A stretch of DNA of 64,000 nt from Streptomyces sp. 35G-GA-8 (GTDB taxonomy: Bacteria > Actinomycetota > Actinomycetes > Streptomycetales > Streptomycetaceae), in contig NZ_JAMHJQ010000007.1 in NCBI RefSeq assembly GCF_023534745.1, forward strand, positions 174,497 through 238,496, given 5' to 3'. The notes under the pieces were generated by a model. The model was not told the DNA's origin, did no database searches, and was given only the letters and a program-made list of their open reading frames with translations. This document shows positions 53,689-61,432 of the stretch, piece by piece. The translations under genes and the position numbers were made by a program. Every line of letters begins with the position of its first letter. Positions within the stretch are counted from its first letter, which is position 1.

Positions 53689-54075
53689 TCAGCGGAGCCG
53701 GAGCACCCCGGGCGCCTCGTTCTCGATCAGTCGCACCAGTTCATCGAAGACGGTCGGGCCGCCACCGGCCAGGACGGCGTCCAACTGTCCTTGGACCGCG
53801 GCCCTGTTGGTGGGGTGCGCACGCTCCAGCCGCCGCTGGAGCGTACGCACGGTCTCTTCCCGGCCGAGCGCCCGGCGCGAGAGTTCGTGCCGGCGCCATT
53901 CGATGACGAAGTCGCCGTCGTCCGGCGTGCCGTACCCGCCGTGCAGACAGTCGGCGAGCGCGTCGAGATTGGACCCGAAGTATCCGCCGGGCCCGTTCAC
54001 GGCCTCGCCGATCACCTGCCAGAAGCGTTCGAGGCCGGTGACCTCCGCCCCATCGATCACATACGTCACCGTCAT
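53689..54075 (-). CDS. Barstar-family ribonuclease inhibitor
   Basis: A 128-residue cytoplasmic protein with the barstar pattern: a start strand TVTYVIDGAEV, helix, GPGGYFGSNLDALADCLHGG around residue 30-46, then FVIEWRRHE. Barstar proteins bind and block secreted guanyl-specific RNases inside the producing cell. It lies 39 bp after the RNase gene on the same strand, so enzyme and inhibitor are probably one transcript. The 3' end is followed by no clear terminator. Confidence 0.9.
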   Translation of the reverse strand: MTVTYVIDGAEVTGLERFWQVIGEAVNGPGGYFGSNLDALADCLHGGYGTPDDGDFVIEWRRHELSRRALGREETVRTLQRRLERAHPTNRAAVQGQLDAVLAGGGPTVFDELVRLIENEAPGVLRLR

Positions 54076-54114
54076 GGGACGGAGGTTACCCTTCCGATTA
54101 CGGTCGACGACCGG

Positions 54115-54504
54115 TCAGCAGCTGTAGTTGACGAGCGAGAACGACGCGTAGTGGTCGGCGGTGTAGTAGTCCTCGTTGGTCTTGTTGCCCGTCACGATGC
54201 GGCGCGCGCCGCGGGTCGAGGAGCCGGGCGTCTTGACGGTGTACTCGTGGTAGTAGCCGTTCGACTGGCTCGGCAGGATGCCTTCCCGGTTCTGGAAGAC
54301 TCCACCGTCCTGCGGGTACGGGTAGGGCCCGCCCCGTTCGATGAGGTTGAGGGTGTCATGGGCCTGGACCGGCAGCCTGGAGTAGCAGATGCTGCCGACC
54401 GCGGTGGGGGCGGCGGAGGCGGTGGCGGTGACTCCGCCGACGAGGAGAGTCGAGGCCAGAGCGGCGATGCCACCGAGGGTGGCGATCCGTGGGGGAATTC
54501 GCAT
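54115..54504 (-). CDS. Secreted guanyl-specific ribonuclease, RNase Sa type
   Basis: A 129-residue extracellular RNase of the microbial N1/T1 family, strongly like RNase Sa. Signal peptide 1-32; the mature enzyme has the base-binding segment FQNRE (Glu74), catalytic Glu87 (YYHEYTV), Arg98 (STRG) and His118 (DHYASFS), and Cys40 and Cys129 for the single disulfide. It cleaves RNA after guanosine. The barstar-family gene downstream would protect the cell. The start ATG follows a G-rich site. Confidence 0.95.
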   Translation of the reverse strand: MRIPPRIATLGGIAALASTLLVGGVTATASAAPTAVGSICYSRLPVQAHDTLNLIERGGPYPYPQDGGVFQNREGILPSQSNGYYHEYTVKTPGSSTRGARRIVTGNKTNEDYYTADHYASFSLVNYSC

Positions 54505-54590
54505 GCCCCCATGATGACGCGCGTAGACGCGTACACGTCAATGCCAACTCCATGGAATTTCCCGTACGTTAACCGGCCGGCTCGGGCCGA

Positions 54591-55049
54591 TCAGGAGCTT
54601 GTCTTGATGTTCTTCATGGTCAGGTGGGATTCGAGGCGCAGGACGCAGGGCAGGCCGCTGAGCTTGCCGGTGAGGAACGCCTCGTAGGCGGCGTGGTCGG
54701 CGACGGCGACGCGGACGAAGTAGTCGGGTCGGCCGAACATCCGGCGGAACTCGATGACCTCGTCGAAGGACGCCACGGTGTCCTCGAACTCCTCGAAGGT
54801 CTTACGGTCGTTGGCACTGACTTCGACATCGATGAGCACTTCCAGCCCGCGGCCGAGGGCTTCGGGGTCGACGACGGCCCGGTACCCCGTGATGACACCG
54901 GCTTCCTCCAGCCGCTTGACCCGGCGCAGGCACGGCGGCGGAGTCAGGCCCACCCGCTTGGCCAACTCGACGTTGGTCAGCCGTCCGTCCTGGCGCAGAT
55001 GAAACAGAATTTCGCTGTCGATGCGGTCGACATGCACTTCATTGCCCAT
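54591..55049 (-). CDS. Lrp/AsnC-family regulator
   Basis: A 152-residue regulator with an N-terminal helix-turn-helix (RLTNVELAKRVGLTPPPCLRR, residues 23-43, given in part) and a C-terminal RAM ligand-binding domain (FRRMFGRPDYFVRVAVAD). Members sense amino acids. It is divergent from azlCD, a branched-chain amino acid exporter, with only 62 bp between, and most likely controls it. TAGAAT ends 7 bp before its ATG and there is no ribosome binding site, so the message looks leaderless. Confidence 0.93.
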   Translation of the reverse strand: MGNEVHVDRIDSEILFHLRQDGRLTNVELAKRVGLTPPPCLRRVKRLEEAGVITGYRAVVDPEALGRGLEVLIDVEVSANDRKTFEEFEDTVASFDEVIEFRRMFGRPDYFVRVAVADHAAYEAFLTGKLSGLPCVLRLESHLTMKNIKTSS

Positions 55050-55055
55050 AGTCAG

Positions 55056-55105
55056 ATTCTAGAGCCACTATCGGCAACCATATAAGGCCGATTCTTTTCT
55101 AATAT
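55056..55105. promoter_or_regulatory. Divergent Lrp/azlC control region with two leaderless promoters
   Basis: AT-rich for this genome. TAGAAT (55061-55056, minus) points to the Lrp gene and TAATAT (55100-55105, plus) to azlC; each is 6 nt from the start codon. An inverted repeat ATCGGC-N11-GCCGAT (55070-55092) lies between them and is a likely Lrp binding site. Confidence 0.55.
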
Positions 55106-55111
55106 TTCCAC

Positions 55112-55844
<733 letters not shown>

Positions 55845-55852
<8 letters not shown>

Positions 55853-56174
55853 CACCCCCTATCTGATCGCCGCGGTCGCCGTCTCCGCCGCCATCACCTG
55901 GGCCCTGCGCGCCCTGCCCTTCGCGGCCCTGTCCCGGCTGCGCGCGAGTGGCACCGTCCAGTACCTCAGCACCCGGATGCCGGCCGGCATCATGGTGATC
56001 CTGCTCGTCTACTGCCTGCGCGATCTCCCCCTGACCGCATCACGGGCCATCGCCCCGCTGGTGGCCCTGGGCGTCACCGTCGGCCTGCATCTGTGGCGAC
56101 GCGACGCCCTGCTGAGCATCCTCGGTGGCACCGCGGTCCATGTGGTCCTCGCCAGCACCCTCTTCGCGCCCTGA
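55845..56174 (+). CDS. azlD: AzlD-family exporter, small subunit
   Basis: A 109-residue membrane protein with four hydrophobic segments and typical AzlD stretches (AITWALRALPFAAL, YLSTRMPAGIMVILLVYCL). It partners AzlC. The 8-bp overlap of the genes implies coupled translation. Confidence 0.93.
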
Positions 56175-56205
56175 CGGGGGGGCCGTCGCCGGTCCTGCGG
56201 ACGCG

Positions 56206-56249
56206 CGGAAGCCCGGCGTCGCGCCGAGCGCGTCACCGGGCTTCCGTTT
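56206..56249. terminator. Terminator between azlD and the DEAD-box gene
   Basis: An 11-bp stem (56206-56216 with 56236-56246) followed by TTT on the plus strand, between convergent genes. Confidence 0.75.
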
Positions 56250-56264
56250 CCCGTCCGTTGAAAC

Positions 56265-57818
56265 TCAGGCGGCGGTGCGGCGTCCGCCGTCGGCGCCGCG
56301 GTCCGGACGGCCGCGACGGCCCCGGCTGCCGCGCGAGGCCCCGCCGAGACGGGCCCCGCCGCCCCCGGTGGCCGAGCCCCCGCCGGCGCCCCCGCCGGTG
56401 TTCTTCCTGGCCGGGCGCGACGCGCGCGTCTTCGGCTTCGCCTGGACGGGCTGCTGCTGCGGCACCTCGATGGTGACGGCCACCCCCGAGGGCACCCGCG
56501 CGCCGGTGAGCGTCGCCAGCTCCTCGTCCGTGGACTTGATCCGCGCGGACCGGGGAGCGATACCCGCGTCCGACATCAGCCGGGTCATCTCGCGCCGCTG
56601 CTCGGGCAGTACGAGCGTCACGACACTGCCGGACTCCCCCGCCCTGGCGGTGCGCCCGCCGCGGTGCAGATAGTCCTTGTGGTCGACCGGCGGGTCCACG
56701 TTCACGACCAGGTCGAGATCGTCGACATGGATGCCGCGCGCCGCGACATTCGTCGCGACGAGGCAGGTGACCAGCCCCGTCTTGAACTGTTCCAGCGTCC
56801 GGTTGCGCTGCGGCTGCGAACGGCCGCCGTGCAGCCCCGAGGCCCGCACACCGCTCGCCAGCAGCCGCTTGACCAGCCGGTCCACCGATCGCTTGGTGTC
56901 CAGGAAGAGCAGCACCCGGCCGTCGCGCGCCGCGATCCGCGTGGTGACTTCCTTCTTGTCCGTCTCGTCCAGGACGTAGAGCACATGGTGCTCCATCGTC
57001 GTCACCGCGCCCTGCGAAGGATCGACGGAGTGCACGACCGGGTCCGTCAGATACTGCCGCACGAGCCGGTCGATGTTCTTGTCCAGCGTTGCCGAGAACA
57101 GCATCCGCTGGCCGTCCGGCTCGACCTGCTTGAGCAGCGCGGTGACCTGCGGCATGAAGCCCATGTCGGCCATCTGGTCGGCCTCGTCGAGCACGGTGAT
57201 CGACACCTGGTCGAGCCGGCAGTCGCCGCGCTCGATGAGGTCCTTCAGCCGCCCGGGGGTCGCGACGAGCACTTCGGCGCCGCGCCGCAGCGAACTCGCC
57301 TGCTTGCCGATCGAGAGCCCGCCGACGACTGTCGTCAGCTTCAGATTGACGGCGGTGGCGTATGGGGTGAGCGCGTCGGTCACCTGCTGCGCCAGCTCAC
57401 GCGTGGGTACGAGCACCAGCGCGAGCGGGGCGCGCGGCTCGGCGCGCCGGCCGGCCGTACGGGCGAGCAGCGCCAGCCCGAAGGCGAGCGTCTTGCCGGA
57501 GCCGGTACGTCCACGGCCCAGGATGTCGCGGCCCGCGAGGGAGTTGGGGAGAGTCGCCCCCTGGATGGGGAACGGCGTGGTCACCCCCTGGGCGGTGAGT
57601 GTCTTGAGCAGTCCCGCGGGCATGTCCAGCTCGTCGAACGCCTCGACGGCCGGCAGCGCGGGGGTAAGGGTCTCCGGCAGCGTGAACTCCTGCGGGCGCG
57701 CGGCGGGGCGGCGGGCGGCCTGCCTCGCCAAGCCCTTCGCGGGCGCCTTGGCGCGGGAGTTCACCGGGCGCTTGCCGGCGGGGCGGGCAGCGCGAGCCGG
57801 GCGTTCGGATCGAGTCAT
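56265..57818 (-). CDS. DEAD-box RNA helicase
   Basis: A 517-residue helicase. Q motif (FDELDMPAGLL...PFPIQ, residues 61-86), Walker A (GRTGSGKT, 103-110), VLDEAD, SAT (MLFSATLDK), TNVAARGIHV and HRGGRTARAG are all present. Basic N-terminal and Gly/Arg-rich C-terminal tails should bind RNA loosely. It lies downstream of a cold-shock gene on the same strand; such pairs unwind and chaperone structured RNA in the cold. A hairpin between the two would lower helicase expression relative to the cold-shock protein. The ATG at 57818 follows AGGAAGG. Confidence 0.94.
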   Translation of the reverse strand: MTRSERPARAARPAGKRPVNSRAKAPAKGLARQAARRPAARPQEFTLPETLTPALPAVEAFDELDMPAGLLKTLTAQGVTTPFPIQGATLPNSLAGRDILGRGRTGSGKTLAFGLALLARTAGRRAEPRAPLALVLVPTRELAQQVTDALTPYATAVNLKLTTVVGGLSIGKQASSLRRGAEVLVATPGRLKDLIERGDCRLDQVSITVLDEADQMADMGFMPQVTALLKQVEPDGQRMLFSATLDKNIDRLVRQYLTDPVVHSVDPSQGAVTTMEHHVLYVLDETDKKEVTTRIAARDGRVLLFLDTKRSVDRLVKRLLASGVRASGLHGGRSQPQRNRTLEQFKTGLVTCLVATNVAARGIHVDDLDLVVNVDPPVDHKDYLHRGGRTARAGESGSVVTLVLPEQRREMTRLMSDAGIAPRSARIKSTDEELATLTGARVPSGVAVTIEVPQQQPVQAKPKTRASRPARKNTGGGAGGGSATGGGGARLGGASRGSRGRRGRPDRGADGGRRTAA

Positions 57819-57867
57819 TCGGGAAAAGCCTTCCTGGGCCTGAGAACAGCGGCCTGAGAACAGCGCG

Positions 57868-57904
57868 AGCCGGGACCCGCACCTGCACGGTGCGGGCCCC
57901 GGCT
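57868..57904 (-). terminator. Hairpin after the cold-shock gene
   Basis: Arms 57868-57882 and 57890-57904 pair over 15 bp with one mismatch, 20 bp after the cold-shock stop codon. A direct repeat cctgagaacagcg lies beside it. Confidence 0.65.
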
Positions 57905-57924
57905 GCGAGGTACACGTCCGGGAA

Positions 57925-58128
57925 TTAGGCCGGGACGATGTTCTCCGCCTGCGGGCCCTTCTGGCCCTGCGTGACGTCGAACGAGACCTTCTGGCCCTCC
58001 TGGAGCTCACGGAAGCCCTGGGTGGCGATGTTCGAGTAGTGGGCGAAGACGTCGGCGCCGCCGCCGTCCTGCTCGATGAAGCCGAAGCCCTTTTCCGAGT
58101 TGAACCACTTCACGGTGCCAGTAGCCAT
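57925..58128 (-). CDS. Cold-shock protein, CspA family
   Basis: A 67-residue single OB-fold RNA chaperone. RNP1 (KGFGFI, residues 13-18) and RNP2 (VFAHY, 27-31) are intact. AGGAG lies 7 nt before the ATG. A short hairpin (58157-58180) in the leader could respond to temperature. Several paralogues are usual in Streptomyces, so I assign no number. Confidence 0.97.
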   Translation of the reverse strand: MATGTVKWFNSEKGFGFIEQDGGGADVFAHYSNIATQGFRELQEGQKVSFDVTQGQKGPQAENIVPA

Positions 58129-58156
58129 GTCATTCTCCTAAAACAGGTGCAGAGCC

Positions 58157-58180
58157 GGAAATCCGCACTTTACGGATTCC
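58157..58180 (-). promoter_or_regulatory. Hairpin in the cold-shock mRNA leader
   Basis: Arms 58157-58165 and 58173-58180 (ggaaatccg with cggattcc) pair over 8 bp with one bulge, about 30 nt before the start codon. Confidence 0.4.
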
Positions 58181-58227
58181 TCGTCGCCGCATTGAGCCCC
58201 ATCCGGAGAAGCCGGCAAAAACAATAA

Positions 58228-58257
58228 TGCGCCTGAGGAACATTCCCGTCAGGCGCA
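58228..58257 (-). terminator. Rho-independent terminator with T-tract
   Basis: A 9-bp stem (58228-58236 with 58249-58257) followed on the minus strand by ATTATTGTTTTT. It ends transcription of the flavin-binding protein gene upstream of the cold-shock gene. Confidence 0.8.
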
Positions 58258-58345
58258 CATAAAGTTCATGGGTACCAAAACTGCAACGCGGTCAGCCTAG
58301 CACGCCCGCGCACCGGCGTGACGATCAGGCGCACCCGCGTGACGA

Positions 58346-58849
58346 TCACCCGTGATCCTCGCGCGGCGGGTCCTCGCCGGAGCCGCGCCGTACCGTGCGC
58401 AGCGGCCGATCCGGCCGCCAGACCTGTACGACCAGGTCTTCTCCGTCGAGTCCGGTCCGCACCACCTCGCCGAGATCCACCTGAAAGAGGTGAAACGGAA
58501 GCGGAGGTTCGACCTCCGCGGCGAACCGTACGAGCGTTTCCTGGTCCGTGACCTCGATCGCCCGTCCGGCGACCCTGACGTCCCCGTCCGCCATCTCGGC
58601 ACCCTCCCCCGGATTCGCGTGCACGGCGAAGCGCGGGTCACGCCGCAGGTCCAGCGCCTTCCGGGAATTCGGCATCATGCCGAGCCACAACTCCCCGAAT
58701 TTGAAGGAGACTTCGAGCCCTGTCACGCGCGGGGAGCCGTCCTTGCGGAGCGTGGCCAGGACATGGTGGGTGTGCTTCTCGAATCGCCGCTGAACGGTCT
58801 CGGCGAAGCGCGGCTCCGCCGAGACGAAATCGGCCCAGGTGAATGTCAT
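58346..58849 (-). CDS. Pyridoxamine 5'-phosphate oxidase-like flavin-binding protein
   Basis: A 167-residue split-barrel protein of the PNPOx-like superfamily (FRFEKHTHHVLATLRKDGSPRV-type N-terminus, GMMPNSRKALDLRRDPRFAVH). Members bind FMN or F420 and reduce various compounds; the substrate cannot be told from sequence. The ATG at 58849 is used; the GTG at 58864 would add 5 residues. The gene is single, closed by a terminator. Confidence 0.85.
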   Translation of the reverse strand: MTFTWADFVSAEPRFAETVQRRFEKHTHHVLATLRKDGSPRVTGLEVSFKFGELWLGMMPNSRKALDLRRDPRFAVHANPGEGAEMADGDVRVAGRAIEVTDQETLVRFAAEVEPPLPFHLFQVDLGEVVRTGLDGEDLVVQVWRPDRPLRTVRRGSGEDPPREDHG

Positions 58850-58900
58850 GCGTCCAGCCAACACGGGATACCGGACACCTTCTGTCGCCTTTTACGGCCC

Positions 58901-59335
58901 TTACGGCTCCGGGATCTCTGTCGGCCGGGGGGCGAGGCGGGCGCTCAGGGCCTCGATGTCGGGGACGAACCAGAGCTGTGTGCCGCGGTTGCTCTCGCGA
59001 ACGAAGTCCCGTAGCGCGGCACTGCCGGCCGTGTGCCGCGCGATGTCGCCGACGACGGCGACGCGCAGCCGGTAGTTGACGAACTTCTGGACGATGTCAC
59101 CGGCGACGCGGGTGCTCAGTTGGAAGAAGGCGTCCTCGAACCGGCCGGCCGGGATGACGACCCAGGCGGCACCGAGGGAGAACGCGTCACCGATGAGGTC
59201 GAGCGCCTCACGCTCACCGCGCAGCGGCTCACCGTCGGACGGACAGAGGAGAACGGGTATGCCGTGGAGGTGCTGGAGGGCCTGGGGGGCTTGAGGGGTC
59301 TCGGTGGCCTGAGGGGTCTCGGTGGGTTCTGGCAT
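58901..59335 (-). CDS. DUF4180 protein
   Basis: A 144-residue protein. The core (about residues 22-135) matches DUF4180: EREALDLIGDAFSLGAAWVV, FFQLSTRVAGDIVQKFVNYR, VAVVGDIARHT and FVRESNRG. The N-terminal 17 residues are a Pro/Thr/Glu-rich repeat. The function of the family is unknown. It lies 27 bp after an HTH gene on the same strand, probably one operon; the two may work together. Confidence 0.85.
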   Translation of the reverse strand: MPEPTETPQATETPQAPQALQHLHGIPVLLCPSDGEPLRGEREALDLIGDAFSLGAAWVVIPAGRFEDAFFQLSTRVAGDIVQKFVNYRLRVAVVGDIARHTAGSAALRDFVRESNRGTQLWFVPDIEALSARLAPRPTEIPEP

Positions 59336-59362
59336 CTCCGGCTTCCTGTTCGTTCCGGCCGT

Positions 59363-59809
59363 TCATTCCGGTTGCCCGATCAGGGCGTTGATGATCTTGA
59401 GCAGTTCGGCGGTGCTCTCCAGGCCGCCCAGGATGATGACCTTCAGCACGGCCCGTTCCTCGTCGTAGACGGTCTCCACCCGCAGGCGTTCCCCGCCGTC
59501 CTGGCCGTGGGCGATGGCGGCCATGACCGTGTTCGTCAGACGGATGGCCGCCTCGGGGCCGATCTCGTCGATCCGGGCGATGACGGATGCCTCGGCATGG
59601 CGCCCGCCCCGGCGGGCTGAGGGCACGGAAGCGGGGGAAGAGGGCGCCGTACGGCCGGTGAACGCCTCCAGATCCTCGCGCGCGATCCGGTACTGCTTGC
59701 CGATACGGGTCGCCTTCAGCCGGCCGTCCCGTACATAACCGCGCACCGTCCGCACATGGAGATCCAGCAGCTCCGCCACCTGATCCACCGAGTAGTACTG
59801 CTGTGGCAC
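59363..59809 (-). CDS. HTH (excisionase/MerR-like) DNA-binding protein
   Basis: A 148-residue protein. The N-terminal 52 residues form a winged helix-turn-helix of the excisionase type (YYSVDQVAELLDLHVRTVRG and GRLKATRIGKQYRIAREDLE). The rest is a helical, probably dimerising domain. Upstream are CCCTAT boxes in direct and inverted order that could be its own operator. It precedes the DUF4180 gene. Confidence 0.85.
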   Translation of the reverse strand: MPQQYYSVDQVAELLDLHVRTVRGYVRDGRLKATRIGKQYRIAREDLEAFTGRTAPSSPASVPSARRGGRHAEASVIARIDEIGPEAAIRLTNTVMAAIAHGQDGGERLRVETVYDEERAVLKVIILGGLESTAELLKIINALIGQPE

Positions 59810-59832
59810 CGCTTTCGCTTCCTTCTGAATAC

Positions 59833-59889
59833 ATCCCTATCACTCCCTATGCTAGCACCCCATGAGGAAGTTCAGGGAAGGATAGGGAT
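59833..59889. promoter_or_regulatory. CCCTAT boxes upstream of the HTH/DUF4180 operon
   Basis: ATCCCTATC (59833-59841) and GATAGGGAT (59881-59889) are perfect inverted repeats 39 bp apart; a further CTCCCTAT lies at 59843-59850, 10 bp from the first. A TAGCAT -10-like box (59854-59849, minus) overlaps. Likely an autoregulatory site. Confidence 0.5.
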
Positions 59890-60062
59890 GGGTGGCCTAA
59901 CGTACCGGTGCCGATCGGATCGCGAGTGTGGCCGGTCGGACGGCGGGCCTGGCCGGTCGGCCGATGCGTCGGTACGGGACCGGCACCTAGCGTCGCTCAC
60001 GGATCAGATACCGCACCGGCCGGCGTCGGCGCCGACCACCCGTACCCGAGGGGAACCGTCCG

Positions 60063-61307
60063 ATGGAGAACGACACCGTGAACCAAGCGCCCGCCGATCC
60101 CGAGCGAACCGCCGCGGAAAGCCCTTGGTTCGACACGGAGTTCGGGTTCGACGTCATCGAACTTCTCGCGGAAGTGCTGGTCTCCGCGGTCAAGGGCGAA
60201 TCGCGGACCGTCGGCACGGAGGACCTGCTCTCCGCCCTGGTACTGGGTGACTCGGCGGCCGGCGAGGCGATCGCGCCCGGCATGCGCAACGCCGGCGGAC
60301 TGAGCGGAATGATCCGCGGCCGGGCGGGGAGCGCATGGGCGAGCGACGACCAGGACGACGAGACGCCGGGCGAAGCCGCCGATGAGTTCGAGGTCACCGC
60401 CGCGTGGCGGCTGGCGCGGTGGCAGGCCGCACACGGCCTCCGCAAGAAGTTCCCGGAGGGCGTCCCGGAGTGGCCGGAGCCGTCCGGGGCGCTGCGCGCC
60501 TGCCTGTTCCTCGCTCTCGGGCTGACCCGCCGGGAGGGAGCGCAGGAGGTGTATGTGCGGCATGTGGCCCGTGCCTTGCTGGACCTCCCCAGCACCAGGG
60601 CCCGGGAAGCGTACGCACTGAGGCGGCTGGACCAGACCGCCGCGTACGCCGCGCTGGACGCGCTGGACGCCCGGGACACCCCGGCCGCGCCCGCGTCCGA
60701 CCGGCCCCGTTCCCCCTCGGTCACCGTCCTGGTCCGCGCCGGGCTGCTGGAGGACCGGAGCAACTGGCTGGCGCGCAAGATGATGTCGTGGACGTGCCTG
60801 CACCCCGGCGACGGCACGCTCGTCCTCTTCGCGGTGAGGGTCGAGTCCAACCGCCGGGCCCTGCGGTCCGGACGGGGCACGGTGGAACCGATCGACCAGT
60901 TGCTCGCCATCCTGGCCCTGGACCGCGCGCTGTCCTCCGCCGGACGGACGCTGCCGGACGAGGTCGCGGCCGTCAACGAGGCCGCGAATCTGCTGCGTAC
61001 GCACGGAGTACGGCCGGGCGTGCCGGCCCTGTCGGCCGTCTCGGCCCTCGCCTTGTCCCCCGTGTCCGAGGTGACCGATGAGGTGGAGCTCTCCCCCGCC
61101 GCCGAGCGGACCTTGGCCTCGGCACGGCTCCTCGCGGCCGAGCACCACGCGTCCTCGGCCGGAACGGTGCATCTCCTGACCGCACTTCTCGACGACGCGG
61201 CGGACGGCGAGGAGACAGAGGAGACACCGGTCCGCCAGTGGCTGCGGGACCGGAGTGTGGACGTCGACGCGCTGAGGGCGGATCTGACTCCGCGACTGTC
61301 CGCGTGA
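60063..61307 (+). CDS. Clp N-domain-like protein without ATPase
   Basis: A 414-residue protein. Two segments resemble the Clp R (ClpA/B/C N-terminal) repeat: one near residues 30-70 (RTVGTEDLLSALVLGDSAAGE) and one near 345-380 (ASSAGTVHLLTALLDD). No Walker motifs are present, so it cannot act as a Clp unfoldase; it might bind substrates or Clp partners. The ATG follows GAGGGG. It is followed after 125 bp by an orphan kinase gene. I do not know a named function. Confidence 0.72.
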   Translation: MENDTVNQAPADPERTAAESPWFDTEFGFDVIELLAEVLVSAVKGESRTVGTEDLLSALVLGDSAAGEAIAPGMRNAGGLSGMIRGRAGSAWASDDQDDETPGEAADEFEVTAAWRLARWQAAHGLRKKFPEGVPEWPEPSGALRACLFLALGLTRREGAQEVYVRHVARALLDLPSTRAREAYALRRLDQTAAYAALDALDARDTPAAPASDRPRSPSVTVLVRAGLLEDRSNWLARKMMSWTCLHPGDGTLVLFAVRVESNRRALRSGRGTVEPIDQLLAILALDRALSSAGRTLPDEVAAVNEAANLLRTHGVRPGVPALSAVSALALSPVSEVTDEVELSPAAERTLASARLLAAEHHASSAGTVHLLTALLDDAADGEETEETPVRQWLRDRSVDVDALRADLTPRLSA

Positions 61308-61432
61308 GGAACAGCCCCCACCAGGCACCCCGCGGTCCGGCCGACGCTACCGTTGCGGCGCGGGGATCCGCCGGTCGGGGGGCCGGGCGGGAGCCCCGAC
61401 GAGGGGCGAGGGGACGAGAGGCGAGAGCGGGG

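Noticed and set aside
54513-54541. TTGACG as promoter of the RNase gene
   Set aside because: The -35-like box is good, but no acceptable -10 box follows at 16-19 bp.
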